Shown: positions 9,281-18,943, numbered from the stretch's first letter. The stretch is DNA of 64,000 nt from Pseudarthrobacter sp. NamE2 (GCF_005796205.1 NZ_VAHN01000010.1:98177-162176); one strand, 5' to 3'. Notes: generated from the sequence alone by a model not told the origin. Program-made: numbers and translations.

Positions 9281-11053
9281 GTGACCTCCCGCAACGAGCA
9301 CGATGACCACGCCCGGCCGGAGCCTGCCGCGGGCGCCGTGGCGCTGCTTGAGGGTGTGCGGGACGGTCTTGCGGACGTGACCTTGCCGCTGGCACTGCCG
9401 GATGCGGAGCATGCCCGGCTCGAGGCAGCCAGCGCAGTGCGCCAGCTTGATGACTACATCCTGCCGAGGTACCGGAGCCTGGACGCCCCGCTCCTCGCCG
9501 TCGTCGGAGGTTCCACCGGCGCCGGCAAGTCCACCCTCGTCAACGCGCTCGTTGGCCATCCCGTCACCCGTGCCGGCGCCATCCGCCCCACCACCCGCCA
9601 GCCCATCCTGCTGCACAACCCGTCCGAAGCGGCGTGGTTCGAGGGCCAGCGCGTCCTTCCCGGCCTCAGCCGGATCCGCGGCGTCCTCGCCGGCGGCAAT
9701 GTCCCGTCCAGCCGCGCCGGTGCCGAACCGGATGTTGGCGCCATGTCCTCGCTGGTGCTGCTTGCGGACCCCGCCGTGCCGGGCGGTGTTGCCCTCCTCG
9801 ACGCGCCCGATGTCGACTCCATCTCCGATGAAAACCGGAAGCTTGCCGGGCAGCTGCTGGCCGCCGCGGACTTGTGGATTTTCGTCACCACGGCCAACCG
9901 GTACGCCGACGCAGTCCCCTGGAAGCTGCTGCTGAACGCCGCCGCCCGGGACATCATGGTGGCCGTGGTGCTGGACCGGGTGCCGCCGGGCGCGGAGGCG
10001 GAGGTCAGCGAAGACCTGCGGGCCCTCCTCAACAGGGAAGGCCTGGGCGGCGCGCAACTGTTCATCATCCCCGAGACGACACTGGATCCCATGGGCATGC
10101 TGCCAGAGGGGATGGTCCGCCCGCTGCGGGTGTGGCTGGAGGACCTCGCTGCCGATACCGCCGGCCGTTCGGACGTGGCCCGCCGGACGTTGAACGGGGC
10201 CGTCCGCGCCCTGGCAGAACGGGTCTCCCGGATCGCCCAGGCGGCCCGCGAACAGCAGCGCGCAGCTGCCGGCCTTGAAGCCGGGGCCGTCTCGGCCTAC
10301 GGGGATGCCGCCGGACGCATCATGGAGGCTACACGGGACGGAGCGCTCCTGCGCGGCGAAGTGCTGGCGCGCTGGCAGGACTTCGTTGGCACCGGCGAGT
10401 TCTTCCGGAGCCTGGAACAGAACGTGGGACGCTTCCGGGACCGGCTTGGGGCTTTCTTCCGGGGTGAACCGCCGCCCGCGGTCCGCGTGGAGGCGGCCAT
10501 CGAAACCGGTTTGCAGGCCGTGATCCTGGACGAGGCCGCCAATGCCGCCGAGGAGACGGACCAGCGCTGGCGGGCCGACCCCGCCGGCCGCCGGCTGCTG
10601 GGCACAGACGACCTGTCCGGTGCTTCCGCCGGCTTCGCCGACCGGGCGGCGGCGGAAATCCGGGCCTGGCAGGAGGCGCTCATGGAGCTCATCCGCACTG
10701 AGGGCCAGGGTAAGCGGACGCAGGCGCGCTGGCTCTCCTTCGGCATCAACGGCCTGGGAGCTGCGCTGATGATTGTGGTGTTCTCGATGACTGCGGGACT
10801 GACCGGCCTGGAGATCGGCGTCGCCGGCGGGACCGCCGTCGTCGGCCAGCGCCTGCTCGAAGCGGTCTTCGGCGAGGATGCGGTCCGGCGCATGGCTGAG
10901 AAAGCACGTGAAGACCTCGCGGTCCGCTGCCGGCGGCTGCTCGATGAAGAGCAGCAAAAGTTCCTGTCCCGGCTGCCGGACAGGCAGGACATCGCGGACA
11001 GCGCCCTCACCGCGCATGCCGATGCCCTTGCCCGGCTGGCGGGCAGCGCGTGA
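9281..11053 (+). CDS. dynamin-like GTPase, first of an overlapping pair
   Basis: A protein of 590 residues with a GTPase domain near its N-terminus. The P-loop is GGSTGAGKST (about residue 75), and the G3 motif is LLDAPDVD (about 171), with Asp where small GTPases have Gly. The usual NKxD G4 motif is replaced by VVLDRVP. Long helical stretches follow, then one hydrophobic segment at about residues 488-520. This layout matches bacterial dynamin-like or 50S-binding-type GTPases that bend or tether membranes. GTG 9281 was chosen because the longer frame runs back into the terminator region, and a CATGAT lies 6 bp before it. The next gene overlaps it by 4 bp and encodes a second GTPase, so a heteromeric complex is likely. 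The cellular role is unknown. Confidence 0.75.
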   Translation: MTSRNEHDDHARPEPAAGAVALLEGVRDGLADVTLPLALPDAEHARLEAASAVRQLDDYILPRYRSLDAPLLAVVGGSTGAGKSTLVNALVGHPVTRAGAIRPTTRQPILLHNPSEAAWFEGQRVLPGLSRIRGVLAGGNVPSSRAGAEPDVGAMSSLVLLADPAVPGGVALLDAPDVDSISDENRKLAGQLLAAADLWIFVTTANRYADAVPWKLLLNAAARDIMVAVVLDRVPPGAEAEVSEDLRALLNREGLGGAQLFIIPETTLDPMGMLPEGMVRPLRVWLEDLAADTAGRSDVARRTLNGAVRALAERVSRIAQAAREQQRAAAGLEAGAVSAYGDAAGRIMEATRDGALLRGEVLARWQDFVGTGEFFRSLEQNVGRFRDRLGAFFRGEPPPAVRVEAAIETGLQAVILDEAANAAEETDQRWRADPAGRRLLGTDDLSGASAGFADRAAAEIRAWQEALMELIRTEGQGKRTQARWLSFGINGLGAALMIVVFSMTAGLTGLEIGVAGGTAVVGQRLLEAVFGEDAVRRMAEKAREDLAVRCRRLLDEEQQKFLSRLPDRQDIADSALTAHADALARLAGSA

Positions 11054-12663
11054 GCCGGCACAGCGGAAGCCGGGAGTCCTCCCGGCTGGACGGCCGGCTG
11101 CAGGCGCTCAACGATGCCCGGGAACTCGGGGACGGCGTCCTTCCGGACGAGGCACTCGAGGACGTTGTGCGCGTCCTTGAACGCGCCAGCTCGCGCCGTT
11201 CCCTGTCCGCAGACCACACAGTGGTGGGCTTCTTTGGCGCCACCGGCAGCGGAAAGTCGTCGCTTTTCAACGCCGTCAGCGGAGCGGAGATTGCGACGGC
11301 GGCAGCGCGCCGTCCCACAACATCGGAACCGTTGGCAGGGGTATGGGGAGTGGACGGCAGTGAGCCCCTCCTCGACTGGCTGGACGTGCGCAGCCGGCAC
11401 CACGCCGCTCCCGTGGACGGCTTTGCCGACGAGGACACCGGGCTGATCCTGCTGGACCTGCCTGATTTCGACTCCACCAGGGAAGCCAACCGCAAGGTGG
11501 TCCAGCGGATGGTCGGCCTCGTTGATGTCATGGTGTGGGTCCTGGATCCGCAGAAATACGCGGACGCTGCTGTCCACAACGGATTCCTCGCCCCGCTGGC
11601 ATCCCATGGGGCCGTCACACTGGTGGTCCTCAACCAGGCGGACCGGCTCCCGGAACGCGACGTTGCCCCGGTCCTTGAATCCCTGCGGGACATCCTCTCG
11701 CGCGACGGCCTCGGCAAGGTCCGCGTGCTGGCCACGTCAGCGGTGACCGGTGCCGGTATCGACGCGCTCCGGGCCGACATACGCCGGGTTGCCCTGCAGC
11801 GAAAGGCGCAGTCGCAGCGGCTGGCTGCGGACATCACCAAGGCCACGGCGGATCTTCACGCTGCTTCGGGGGAGGGGGACGCTGCTGGGGTCCGGCCGGC
11901 AACAAAGGACCGCCTGGCCGATGAACTCGCAGTGGCGGCGAACGTGCCCGTGGTGGTCCGCGCCGTGTCCCGGTCCTACCGGCTCGAGTCGCTGCGCCGC
12001 ACCGGCTGGCCCGTCACCCGGTGGCTTGCCCGGTTCCGCCCCGACCCCCTGCGCCGCCTGAATCTTCGCAGTGATGCTTCCGCGGAGTTGAACCGCACCT
12101 CCCTGCCGGTTGCCGGTGCACCCGAGCGGGCCCGGACGGACGCAGCCGTGCGTGCCTTTGCCGATGCCGCCAGTGCGGGAGCGCCGGGACCATGGCGTGC
12201 TGCTATCAGGAGCGCTGCCCGGGAAGGCCGGGAACGGCTGCCCGATGCCCTGGACCAGGCCATTGCCGGGGCGGATCTGGGTGCGAACCGCAAGTCGTGG
12301 TGGTGGGGCCTGTTCAATGTGGTGCAGTGGCTGGCACTGCTGACGGTGCTGGGAGGGCTGGGCTGGCTGGGCGTGCTGGCGGGGCTGGGATACTTCCAGA
12401 TGCCGGTGCCGGAGGTGCCGCGCGTGGAAGGCTGGCCGGTGCCCACGCTGATGCTCCTGTTGGGTGTGGTGCTGGGTATCGTCCTCGCACTGACAGGCCG
12501 TTTCATTGCCGCCGGGGCGGCCGGTGCACGGGCCAGGCGGGCACGCAAGCGCCTGCACACTGCTGTCGCCTTCGTGGCCGGGAAACTCATCGTCGAACCC
12601 GTGGAGGTGGAAGTCAGCAGGCTGGCCGCCTTCAACACGGCACTCAGGAAAGCGGCGGGGTAG
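11050..12663 (+). CDS. GTPase with C-terminal membrane segments, second of the pair
   Basis: A 537-residue partner of the preceding GTPase, starting at GTG 11050 inside the GTGA overlap. The P-loop is GATGSGKSS (about residue 62), G3 is LLDLPDFD (about 136) and, unlike its partner, it keeps a recognisable G4 (LNQADR, about 196). Two hydrophobic segments near residues 418-445 and 465-490 place the C-terminus in the membrane. Basic stretches follow the second. The different state of the G4 motif suggests the two subunits are not equivalent. Streptomyces DynA/DynB, which act at sporulation septa, are a precedent for paired actinobacterial dynamins, but orthology cannot be claimed from reading alone. 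Confidence 0.75.
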   Translation: MSRHSGSRESSRLDGRLQALNDARELGDGVLPDEALEDVVRVLERASSRRSLSADHTVVGFFGATGSGKSSLFNAVSGAEIATAAARRPTTSEPLAGVWGVDGSEPLLDWLDVRSRHHAAPVDGFADEDTGLILLDLPDFDSTREANRKVVQRMVGLVDVMVWVLDPQKYADAAVHNGFLAPLASHGAVTLVVLNQADRLPERDVAPVLESLRDILSRDGLGKVRVLATSAVTGAGIDALRADIRRVALQRKAQSQRLAADITKATADLHAASGEGDAAGVRPATKDRLADELAVAANVPVVVRAVSRSYRLESLRRTGWPVTRWLARFRPDPLRRLNLRSDASAELNRTSLPVAGAPERARTDAAVRAFADAASAGAPGPWRAAIRSAAREGRERLPDALDQAIAGADLGANRKSWWWGLFNVVQWLALLTVLGGLGWLGVLAGLGYFQMPVPEVPRVEGWPVPTLMLLLGVVLGIVLALTGRFIAAGAAGARARRARKRLHTAVAFVAGKLIVEPVEVEVSRLAAFNTALRKAAG

Positions 12664-12711
12664 CCAGGCCTGCTTCGGGCTGCCATCCTTCAGCCTGAAA
12701 GGAGGGACGCG

Positions 12712-13431
12712 TCAGTCGTTGTTCTTGCGCAGCGCCTCGGTGAGGATCCGGCCGGCGTTGCACACCACTTCCGCGTGCAGCCTGCCCGGCTGCCGCGTAA
12801 GCCGCTCGATAGGGCCGGAAATGGACACCGCGGCGATGACGCGGCCGGAAGGCCCCCGCACAGGTGCAGAGACGGAGGCGACCCCCGGCTCGCGTTCGCC
12901 GAGGCTCTGGCCCCAGCCCCGCCGTCGTACGCCTGCCAGGACGGTGGGTGTGAAGCGGGCGGACTGCAGTCCCTCCAGCAGGCGGTCGTGGTCCTCCCAC
13001 GCGAGGAGCACCTGGGCCGCGGAACCGGCTTTCATGGAGAGCTGCGTGCCCACTGGAATGGTGTCGCGCAGGCCGATGGGACGCTCGGCCGAGGCCACGC
13101 AGACGCGCCAGTCACCCTGGCGGCGGAAGATCTGGGCGCTCTCACCGGTGGCATCGCGCAGCTGCATCAGGACCGGCCCTGCGGAGGCAATAAGGCGGTC
13201 CTCGCCGGCCGCCGATGCCAGCTCCACGAGGCGGCTGCCCAGGACAAAGCGTCCCTGGATATCCCGGCTGACCAGGCGGTGGTGGACAAGGGCCAGCGCG
13301 AGGCGGTGGACAGTGGGCCGCGCGAGCCCGGTTGCCGCCACCAGCTGCGCAAGGGTCGTGGGGCCGGCCTCGAGTGCATCAAGCACCTGGGCAGCTTTAT
13401 CAATGACACCGACTCCACTAGAATTGTCCAT
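12712..13431 (-). CDS. IclR family transcriptional regulator (NdgR/LtbR type)
   Basis: A 239-residue IclR regulator with an N-terminal winged helix (residues about 7-60, containing TTLAQLVAATGLARPTVHRL) and a C-terminal effector-binding domain. Its position divergent from leuCD is the arrangement of Streptomyces NdgR and Corynebacterium LtbR, which control leucine and related biosynthetic genes. A perfect palindrome lies between its -35 and -10 elements, so it probably represses itself and may control leuCD too. The ATG follows its -10 by 6 bp with no leader. The gene converges with the second GTPase gene. Confidence 0.85.
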   Translation of the reverse strand: MDNSSGVGVIDKAAQVLDALEAGPTTLAQLVAATGLARPTVHRLALALVHHRLVSRDIQGRFVLGSRLVELASAAGEDRLIASAGPVLMQLRDATGESAQIFRRQGDWRVCVASAERPIGLRDTIPVGTQLSMKAGSAAQVLLAWEDHDRLLEGLQSARFTPTVLAGVRRRGWGQSLGEREPGVASVSAPVRGPSGRVIAAVSISGPIERLTRQPGRLHAEVVCNAGRILTEALRKNND

Positions 13432-13437
13432 GTAATG

Positions 13438-13466
13438 ATATTGCCGTCTCAGTATCTGAGATGCAA
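13438..13466 (-). promoter_or_regulatory. promoter of the IclR regulator with embedded palindromic operator
   Basis: On the minus strand TTGCAT (13466-13461), a 17-bp spacer and CAATAT (13443-13438) form a promoter, with the start codon 6 bp beyond. The perfect palindrome TCTCAG-TAT-CTGAGA (13447-13461) fills the spacer. A regulator bound there would block its own promoter, and the site is about 80 bp upstream of leuC on the other side. Confidence 0.6.
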
Positions 13467-13543
13467 ATCTTTCGGCTGGCGCAGTGTAAGCCGTCCTGAT
13501 TCAGTTGGATTCATCAGCCAAACAGCAGTGAAGGGAGATGGCC

Positions 13544-15019
13544 ATGGGTAAGACGTTGGCCGAGAAAGTCTGGGACGCGCACGTGGTGCGCAAAGGCGAC
13601 GGTGCCGGAGCCGATGCCCAGCCTGACCTTCTCTACATCGACCTTCACCTGGTCCACGAAGTGACGTCCCCGCAGGCATTCGAAGGCCTGCGCCTTGCCG
13701 GTCGCAAGCTCCGCCGGCCGGACCTGACGATTGCCACGGAGGACCACAACACTCCGACGCTGGACATCGACAAGCCTATCGCCGACCTCACCAGCCGCAC
13801 GCAGATCCAGACCCTGCGCAACAACTGCGCCGAGTTTGGCGTCCGCCTGCACAGCCTGGGCGACGCCGAACAGGGCATTGTGCATGTTGTGGGTCCGCAG
13901 CTTGGACTTACCCAGCCGGGCATGACAGTGGTGTGCGGCGACTCGCACACCTCCACCCACGGGGCGTTCGGTGCGCTGGCGATGGGCATCGGAACCTCCG
14001 AGGTGGAACACGTCATGGCCACCCAGACGCTGTCCCTGAAGCCGTTCAAGACCATGGCCATCAACGTCGAAGGGACCCTGCGCGCCGGCGTGACCGCCAA
14101 GGACATCATCCTGGCCGTCATCGCCAAGATCGGCACCGGCGGCGGGCAGGGATACGTCCTGGAATACCGCGGTTCGGCGATCCGCGCCCTGTCCATGGAT
14201 GCCCGGATGACCATCTGCAACATGTCCATCGAAGCCGGTGCGCGTGCCGGCATGGTGGCACCGGATGAGACCACGTACGCGTACATGTTGGGCCGCCCGC
14301 ACGCCCCCGAAGGCGCGGACTGGGACGCCGCCGTCGAGTACTGGAACACGCTGAAGACCGACGACGACGCCACCTTCGATGCCCAGGTGGACCTGGATGC
14401 CGACACGCTGGAGCCGTTCGTCACCTGGGGCACAAACCCCGGGCAGGGCGTGTCGCTGTCCGAGTCCGTCCCGTCCCCGGAGGACTTCGGCGATGAGAAC
14501 GCCAAGGCAGCCGCCGAGCGTGCCCTGCAGTACATGGGGCTCGAGGCCGGCACCCCCATGAAGGGCATCCGCGTGGACACCGTCTTCCTGGGTTCCTGCA
14601 CCAACTCCCGGATCGAGGACCTCCGCGCTGCCGCCGACATCATCCGCGGCCGGGAAAAGGACCCCAAAGTCCGCATGCTGGTGGTGCCGGGCTCCGCGCG
14701 GGTCCGCCTGGAGGCCGAGGCCGAGGGCCTGGACCGGGTGTTCAAGGACTTCGGCGCCGAATGGCGGTTCGCCGGCTGCTCCATGTGCCTGGGTATGAAC
14801 CCGGACCAGCTGGAGCCGGGGGAGCGCTGCGCCTCCACCTCCAACCGCAACTTCGAAGGGCGCCAGGGCAAGGGCGGACGCACCCACCTGGTGTCCCCGG
14901 TAGTGGCGGCAGCGACGGCCGTGCGCGGCACGCTCAGCTCGCCGTCGGACCTCGGCCCCGCCCCCGAGCCGGTGGCTGAACCCGCCGGAACCGCCATCCC
15001 CACCAACGACGCAGCCTAG
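13544..15019 (+). CDS. leuC: 3-isopropylmalate dehydratase large subunit
   Basis: LeuC with LeuD isomerises 2-isopropylmalate to 3-isopropylmalate through an iron-sulfur cluster. The 491-residue protein shows the cluster cysteines in [11 protein letters not shown] and in [13 protein letters not shown], plus the aconitase-type [16 protein letters not shown] 13544 is preferred over ATG 13538, because AAGGGAG ends directly at 13537 and gives 6-bp spacing only for the second ATG. leuD follows after 9 bp. The divergent IclR gene is the likely regulator. Confidence 0.96.
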   Translation: MGKTLAEKVWDAHVVRKGDGAGADAQPDLLYIDLHLVHEVTSPQAFEGLRLAGRKLRRPDLTIATEDHNTPTLDIDKPIADLTSRTQIQTLRNNCAEFGVRLHSLGDAEQGIVHVVGPQLGLTQPGMTVVCGDSHTSTHGAFGALAMGIGTSEVEHVMATQTLSLKPFKTMAINVEGTLRAGVTAKDIILAVIAKIGTGGGQGYVLEYRGSAIRALSMDARMTICNMSIEAGARAGMVAPDETTYAYMLGRPHAPEGADWDAAVEYWNTLKTDDDATFDAQVDLDADTLEPFVTWGTNPGQGVSLSESVPSPEDFGDENAKAAAERALQYMGLEAGTPMKGIRVDTVFLGSCTNSRIEDLRAAADIIRGREKDPKVRMLVVPGSARVRLEAEAEGLDRVFKDFGAEWRFAGCSMCLGMNPDQLEPGERCASTSNRNFEGRQGKGGRTHLVSPVVAAATAVRGTLSSPSDLGPAPEPVAEPAGTAIPTNDAA

Positions 15020-15028
15020 GACAGACCC

Positions 15029-15631
15029 ATGGAAAAGTTCACCAAGCACACCGGCATTGGCGTCCCGCTGCGCCAGAGCAACGTTGACACGGACCAGATC
15101 ATCCCGGCGGTCTACCTCAAGCGGATCACCCGCACCGGCTTCGAGGACGCGCTGTTCTCCGCCTGGCGGAAGGATCCTACCTTCATCCTCAACCAGGAGC
15201 CCTTCCGGGCAGGATCGGTCCTTGTGGCCGGCCCGGACTTCGGTACCGGCTCCTCCAGGGAGCACGCCGTCTGGGCCCTCAAGGACTACGGCTTCAAGGC
15301 GGTCCTCTCCTCCCGGTTCGCCGACATCTTCCGCGGCAACTCCGGCAAGCAGGGACTGCTGGCCGCCCAGGTGGCGCAGGACGACATCGAACTGATCTGG
15401 AAGGAACTCGAGAACGCCCCCGGCACCGAGGTTACCGTGGACCTGGAATCCAAGACCGTGGTGTGCGGCAACATCGTTGCGCCCTTCGCCATCGACGATT
15501 ACACCCGCTGGCGCCTGCTGGAAGGACTCGACGACATCGGTCTCACCCTGCAGCATGAGGCGGACATCACGGCCTACGAGGCAACCCGCCCCTCCTTCAA
15601 GCCGAAAACCCTGCCGGCAAAGGTTTCCTAG
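15029..15631 (+). CDS. leuD: 3-isopropylmalate dehydratase small subunit
   Basis: A 200-residue swivelling domain that completes the isopropylmalate isomerase with LeuC. Hallmarks are the opening [13 protein letters not shown], the substrate-binding [13 protein letters not shown] and the [16 protein letters not shown] segment. Its length is standard. It is the second gene of a leuCD operon that ends in a strong hairpin 25 bp downstream. Confidence 0.96.
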   Translation: MEKFTKHTGIGVPLRQSNVDTDQIIPAVYLKRITRTGFEDALFSAWRKDPTFILNQEPFRAGSVLVAGPDFGTGSSREHAVWALKDYGFKAVLSSRFADIFRGNSGKQGLLAAQVAQDDIELIWKELENAPGTEVTVDLESKTVVCGNIVAPFAIDDYTRWRLLEGLDDIGLTLQHEADITAYEATRPSFKPKTLPAKVS

Positions 15632-15655
15632 CCCAATCCCAGCCAGCAATCCCTG

Positions 15656-15700
15656 ATACGCGGGCGCCGCCACACCATGCTGGCGGGGCCCGCGTATTTC
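15656..15700 (+). terminator. terminator hairpin after leuCD
   Basis: ATACGCGGGC, a G-G mismatch and CCGCCA pair with the matching right arm ending at 15697, about 16 pairs in total around an 8-nt loop. Only a short TTT follows (15697-15699). It separates leuCD from murA. Confidence 0.65.
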
Positions 15701-15781
15701 GGTTCGGTAACGCGACCTCCTATGCTGGGTTGGAGCCTTTGCAAGGATTATGGGGGCGAGTAATCGTGAGGAAACCGGTAT

Positions 15782-17107
15782 ATGAGTAGTGTTCTGACAA
15801 TCCGCGGCGGAGTCCCGCTTACTGGCCGCGTCAGCGTCCGGGGGGCAAAGAATCTGGTTCCCAAGGCGATGGTGGCCGCGTTGCTGGGCAACGAACCCTC
15901 GGTTTTGCGGAACGTGCCTGAGCTCAAGGACGTGGAGGTTGTCACCTCGCTCCTGCAGCTGCACGGGGTGACAGTGGCCAAGGACCCGGTAACCGGCGAC
16001 CTCACGCTCGATCCCAGCGACGCCAAGACGGCGTCAAGCACGGCGATTGACGCCCACGCCGGCGATTCACGCATTCCCATTCTCCTGTGCGGGCCCCTGA
16101 TCCACGCGATCGGTGAAGCTTTCATCCCCGACCTGGGCGGCTGCAAGATCGGTGACCGGCCCATCGACTACCACCTGGACGTGCTGCGCCAGTTTGGCGC
16201 CGTCGTTGAAAAGCGGCCGGGCGGGATCCACATTTCAGCGCCCAGGGGGCTGCACGGTGCGAAAATTTCCCTGCCCTACCCCTCCGTGGGTGCCACCGAG
16301 CAGGTGCTGCTCAGCGCCACCCGCGCCGAGGGCATCACGGAGCTGTCCGGCGCGGCCACCGAGCCCGAGATTATCGACCTGATCGCCGTGCTGCAGAAGA
16401 TGGGCGCCATCATCAGCGTCCAGACCGACCGGACCATCCGGATCGAGGGCGTCCGCGACCTGGGCGGCTACAACCACCGCGCACTGGCGGACCGGAACGA
16501 ATCGGCGTCGTGGGCCTCCGCTGCCCTGGTCACCCGCGGCGACATCTTTGTGGAAGGCGCCTCGCAGCGGGACATGATGACCTTCCTGAACACCTACCGG
16601 AAGGTTGGCGGCGGGATGGACATCGGCGAGGACGGCATCCGCTTCTACCACCCGGGCGGCAAGCTCAACCCGCTGGTCCTGGAAACGGACGTGCACCCCG
16701 GCTTCATGACCGACTGGCAGCAGCCGCTGATTGTGGCGCTTACCCAGGCGGAGGGTGTGTCCATCGTCCACGAAACGGTTTACGAGAACCGTTTCGGCTT
16801 CACGGATGCCCTGATCAGGATGGGTGCCAGCATCCAGGTGCACCGCGAATGCCTGGGCAGTGTCCCGTGCCGGTTCGGCCAACGCAACTTCCTCCACTCG
16901 GCGGTAATTTCCGGTCCCACCCAGCTGAAGGGAACGGATATCGACGTGCCGGACCTCCGCGGCGGGTTCAGCCACCTGATCGCCGCCCTTGCGGCCACGG
17001 GAACCTCCCGTGTGACAGGCATCGACATCATCAACCGAGGCTACGAGCGCTTCACCGAAAAGCTCGCCGGGCTGGGTGCCGATTTCGACATCACCACCAC
17101 GAAGTAA
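15782..17107 (+). CDS. murA: UDP-N-acetylglucosamine 1-carboxyvinyltransferase
   Basis: MurA transfers enolpyruvate from PEP to UDP-GlcNAc, the first committed step of peptidoglycan synthesis. The protein has 441 residues. The N-terminal RGAKN contributes the conserved lysine and asparagine. The catalytic cysteine is in GGCKIGDRPID near residue 121, so the fosfomycin-sensitive Cys form is present. A GAGGAAA Shine-Dalgarno lies about 8 bp before the ATG. It is followed closely by an acyltransferase, gpsA and ddl, so wall and membrane precursor genes form one run. Confidence 0.93.
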   Translation: MSSVLTIRGGVPLTGRVSVRGAKNLVPKAMVAALLGNEPSVLRNVPELKDVEVVTSLLQLHGVTVAKDPVTGDLTLDPSDAKTASSTAIDAHAGDSRIPILLCGPLIHAIGEAFIPDLGGCKIGDRPIDYHLDVLRQFGAVVEKRPGGIHISAPRGLHGAKISLPYPSVGATEQVLLSATRAEGITELSGAATEPEIIDLIAVLQKMGAIISVQTDRTIRIEGVRDLGGYNHRALADRNESASWASAALVTRGDIFVEGASQRDMMTFLNTYRKVGGGMDIGEDGIRFYHPGGKLNPLVLETDVHPGFMTDWQQPLIVALTQAEGVSIVHETVYENRFGFTDALIRMGASIQVHRECLGSVPCRFGQRNFLHSAVISGPTQLKGTDIDVPDLRGGFSHLIAALAATGTSRVTGIDIINRGYERFTEKLAGLGADFDITTTK

Positions 17108-17118
17108 CGGGACGGACC

Positions 17119-17892
17119 GTGAAGGAATCGGCCAAAAGCAGGGCCACATTCATGTTCATCGCAGCCATCGCCCGCCCGCTGCTGAACCTCATGATGGGTA
17201 AGAAGTGGGAAGGTACCGAAAAGCTTCCCGCTGGCGGATTCATCGCCGCGCCCAACCACTGCACCGAGATCGACCCCCTGGTGGTGGGCCATATGCTCTA
17301 CAACCGGAAGCGCGCTCCGCACTTCCTCGCCAAATCCGGGCTCTTCAATGTGCCTGGTTTGGGTTGGCTCCTGCGGGCCACCAAGCAGGTCCCGGTGGAG
17401 CGTTCGACGGCGGGAGCCAACCGCTCCCTGCAGGTCGCCCAGGAGATTGTCGCCGAGGGCGGGGCCATCATCATCTATCCCGAAGGAACGCTCACCCGGG
17501 ACCCGGACCTTTGGCCGATGAAGGGTCATACGGGCGCCGCCAGGCTTGCCCTCGAAGGCGGGATCCCGGTGGTTCCCATTGCCCACTGGGGCGCCCACGA
17601 AGTGTTCCCGCGCTACGGCAAAAAGTTTCACCTGTTTCCGCGGAAATTGTCCCGGGTAGTGGTTGGCGACCCGGTGGATCTCAGCGCCTTCTCCGGCCGG
17701 CCCCTGGATAAGGCCACCCTTACGGCGGCCACCGATGCAATTATGGATGCCATCACGGCGCTCCTCGCGGAGCTCCGCGGCGAACAGCCGCCTGCGGAGC
17801 GCTGGGATCCGACCCGGCAGCAGCAGGCCAAGCACGGGCGTTTCGTGGAGCGCGGTCAGCAGCAGCCCGGCAACGGGGCGGATGCACAGTGA
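17119..17892 (+). CDS. 1-acyl-sn-glycerol-3-phosphate acyltransferase (PlsC family)
   Basis: This 257-residue membrane-associated enzyme would add the second acyl chain to lysophosphatidate in phospholipid synthesis. The acyltransferase motifs are NHCTEID (HX4D), the VPVERS region and YPEGTLTRD. GTG 17119, 11 bp after the murA stop, is the start. A longer frame to 16510 only overlaps murA. Its stop overlaps gpsA in GTGA. Since GpsA makes the glycerol-3-phosphate backbone, the two act in the same pathway and are probably coupled. Confidence 0.88.
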   Translation: MKESAKSRATFMFIAAIARPLLNLMMGKKWEGTEKLPAGGFIAAPNHCTEIDPLVVGHMLYNRKRAPHFLAKSGLFNVPGLGWLLRATKQVPVERSTAGANRSLQVAQEIVAEGGAIIIYPEGTLTRDPDLWPMKGHTGAARLALEGGIPVVPIAHWGAHEVFPRYGKKFHLFPRKLSRVVVGDPVDLSAFSGRPLDKATLTAATDAIMDAITALLAELRGEQPPAERWDPTRQQQAKHGRFVERGQQQPGNGADAQ

Positions 17893-18941
17893 CCTTGGAG
17901 GGCAAACTGGCGGGCTCGTCCCGTTCCGTAGCCGTGCTCGGCGCGGGGTCGTGGGGAACCACGTTTGCGAAAATCCTTGCCGATGCCGCCGCGGCGGCCG
18001 GTTCCCCCCGGAGCATCCGGGTGTGGGGGCGCCGTGCTGAAGTGGTGGATGAGATCAATGGCCGGCACCGGAATTCGCAGTACCTCAAGGACATCGCGCT
18101 TCCGGCCGGCATCACGGCGTCCACCGATGTGGCTGAGGCATTGGAGGGGGCGGACCTTGTTGTCCTGGCAGTACCCGCCCAGTCACTGCGCCCCCAGCTG
18201 CGCGGATGGAAGGACCTGATTGCACCAGGGGCCGTCGTCGTATCCCTGATGAAGGGCCTCGAACTCGGCACCGATTCCCGCATGAGCGAGGTCATCAACC
18301 AGGAACTGGGGGTGCCCGCGGACCGGATCGCCGTCGTCTCCGGCCCGAACCTGGCGATGGAAATTGCGCGCGAGGAACCCACCGCTTCCGTGGTTGCCTG
18401 TTCCGACTCCGCCGTTGCGGGCTGGATCGCCAGGAGCTGCACGGCACCCTACTTCCGGCCCTATACAACGTCTGACGTGGTGGGGGTGGAAATCGGCGGC
18501 ATCGTCAAGAACGTCATCGCGCTGGCCGTGGGCATCTGCGAGGGCAAGCAGATGGGGGACAACACCAAGGCTTCCGTCATCACAAGGGGCCTTGCGGAAA
18601 CCTCGCGCCTTGCGCTGGCACTCGGCGGTGACGCGAAGACCATGGCAGGCCTTGCCGGCCTGGGGGACCTGGTGGCAACCTGCTCGTCGTCGCTGTCCCG
18701 GAACCATACCGCGGGCCGCCTGCTCGGCCAGGGCCTGACGCTGGACGAGGTGGGACAGAAGATGACCCAGACCGCCGAAGGCATCAAGTCCGGCCAGGCC
18801 GTGCACGAACTGGCCGGCAAGCTCGGTGTCGACATGCCCATCACCGCCGCGGTGGTGGCTGTCCTGGCCGGCAAACTGTCCGTTGACCAACTGGGGCCCG
18901 TCCTGTTGTCCCGGGAACTGAAACCTGAAGGCGATTACTGA
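17889..18941 (+). CDS. gpsA: glycerol-3-phosphate dehydrogenase [NAD(P)+]
   Basis: GpsA reduces dihydroxyacetone phosphate to sn-glycerol-3-phosphate for phospholipid synthesis. The 350-residue protein has the dinucleotide fold GAGSWGTTFA, the catalytic lysine region in the IGGIVKNVIALAVGI segment, and the C-terminal LGDLVATC. The start GTG overlaps the acyltransferase stop by 4 bp. ddl follows after 2 bp. Confidence 0.95.
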   Translation: MTLEGKLAGSSRSVAVLGAGSWGTTFAKILADAAAAAGSPRSIRVWGRRAEVVDEINGRHRNSQYLKDIALPAGITASTDVAEALEGADLVVLAVPAQSLRPQLRGWKDLIAPGAVVVSLMKGLELGTDSRMSEVINQELGVPADRIAVVSGPNLAMEIAREEPTASVVACSDSAVAGWIARSCTAPYFRPYTTSDVVGVEIGGIVKNVIALAVGICEGKQMGDNTKASVITRGLAETSRLALALGGDAKTMAGLAGLGDLVATCSSSLSRNHTAGRLLGQGLTLDEVGQKMTQTAEGIKSGQAVHELAGKLGVDMPITAAVVAVLAGKLSVDQLGPVLLSRELKPEGDY

Positions 18942-18943
18942 CG

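Noticed and set aside
8857..9284. Short open frames running through the two tRNA genes
   Set aside because: The cloverleaf structures account for the sequence; the frames lack ribosome binding sites.
9206..11017. 603-codon minus-strand frame opposite the first GTPase gene
   Set aside because: The plus strand carries ordered GTPase motifs. The minus frame shows none and crosses the tRNA terminator.
13514..15964. 816-codon open frame on the minus strand across leuC and leuD
   Set aside because: It lies antisense to two clear enzymes, has no family motif, and is explained by the GC-rich codon bias that leaves the opposite frame open.
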